A DNA stretch of 12,020 nt, taken from assembly GCA_020216575.1 (NCBI GenBank), contig JAIUYC010000026.1, forward strand, positions 1 to 12,020, given 5' to 3'. Each line of letters begins with the position of its first letter. Position 1 is the stretch's first letter. The notes beneath the pieces are model-generated. The model made no database searches and was not told where the DNA came from. It worked only from the letters and a program-made list of their open reading frames with translations. The DNA is from Coleofasciculus sp. S288. GTDB lineage: Bacteria; Cyanobacteriota; Cyanobacteriia; Cyanobacteriales; Coleofasciculaceae. The translations under genes and the position numbers were made by a program. Positions 11,949 to 12,020 of this stretch are shown here, piece by piece.

Positions 11949-12020
11949 TTACCCTAAGGCTTTGGTAATAGTTTTGGCTCTTGCCAGAAGACAATGGAAT
12001 CGGAGAGCGGCTGAATTTGA
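11949..12020 (-). CDS. C-terminal end of an unidentified minus-strand gene
   Basis: The minus strand is open from the right edge to TAA at 11951-11949, giving the last 23 residues SNSAALRFHCLLARAKTITK followed by ALG. I do not recognise the family. It is too short to be sure by length alone, but the T7-tailed hairpin at 11868-11830, which can only serve minus-strand transcription, lies where the 3' end of such a gene would be expected. The gene would be convergent with petF, and the petF terminator hairpin would fall in its 3' untranslated region. Confidence 0.45.
   Translation of the reverse strand, partial: SNSAALRFHCLLARAKTITKALG

Overview
The window reads as chromosomal DNA from a cyanobacterium, most likely a filamentous, repeat-rich one of the Microcoleus/Coleofasciculus kind (inference). 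The grounds are a plant-type [2Fe-2S] ferredoxin (petF) and about ten copies of the HIP1 octamer GCGATCGC (starting near 194, 714, 1218, 1414, 1476, 5100, 5805, 5886, 6819 and 9967), where chance predicts fewer than one. Heptamer and nonamer tandem repeats of the type common in cyanobacterial intergenic DNA add support. No RNA gene, CRISPR array or transposase was seen.

Left third (1-4156): an accessory, defence-flavoured and eroded region. It holds a truncated HTH fragment at the left edge and a minus-strand, overlapping three-gene cassette: a Uma2/DUF820 nuclease-like protein, a 58-residue protein whose second half is a BrnT toxin tail, and a CopG/BrnA-like antitoxin. Next come a 5'-truncated higB toxin remnant overlapping an intact higA antitoxin, a roughly 300 bp non-coding block of nested palindromes bounded by heptamer repeats, and an intact one-polypeptide DUF262-DUF1524 nuclease related to GmrSD/SspE-type defence enzymes. 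The block's neighbour repeat at 2336-2388 has a diverged copy at 126-177.

Middle (4157-6813): a second short MITE-like repeat, then a PlsC-like membrane acyltransferase facing a minus-strand fibrillin-like protein, their stop codons 14 bases apart, and a hotdog-fold acyl-CoA thioesterase. Acyltransferase, thioesterase and fibrillin-like protein all suggest lipid or membrane metabolism, but they are not one operon.

Right (6814-12020): a roughly 480 bp leader with small palindromes precedes a two-gene operon, an AlgI-like MBOAT acyltransferase and an SGNH/DltD-like membrane-anchored partner, probably O-acylating a surface glycan. A low-specificity threonine aldolase follows, then an intergenic region with two mutually exclusive hairpins, then petF. 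The petF 3' end faces a minus-strand gene that enters from the right edge. The two appear to use separate, interleaved intrinsic terminators, so their transcripts would overlap at the 3' ends.
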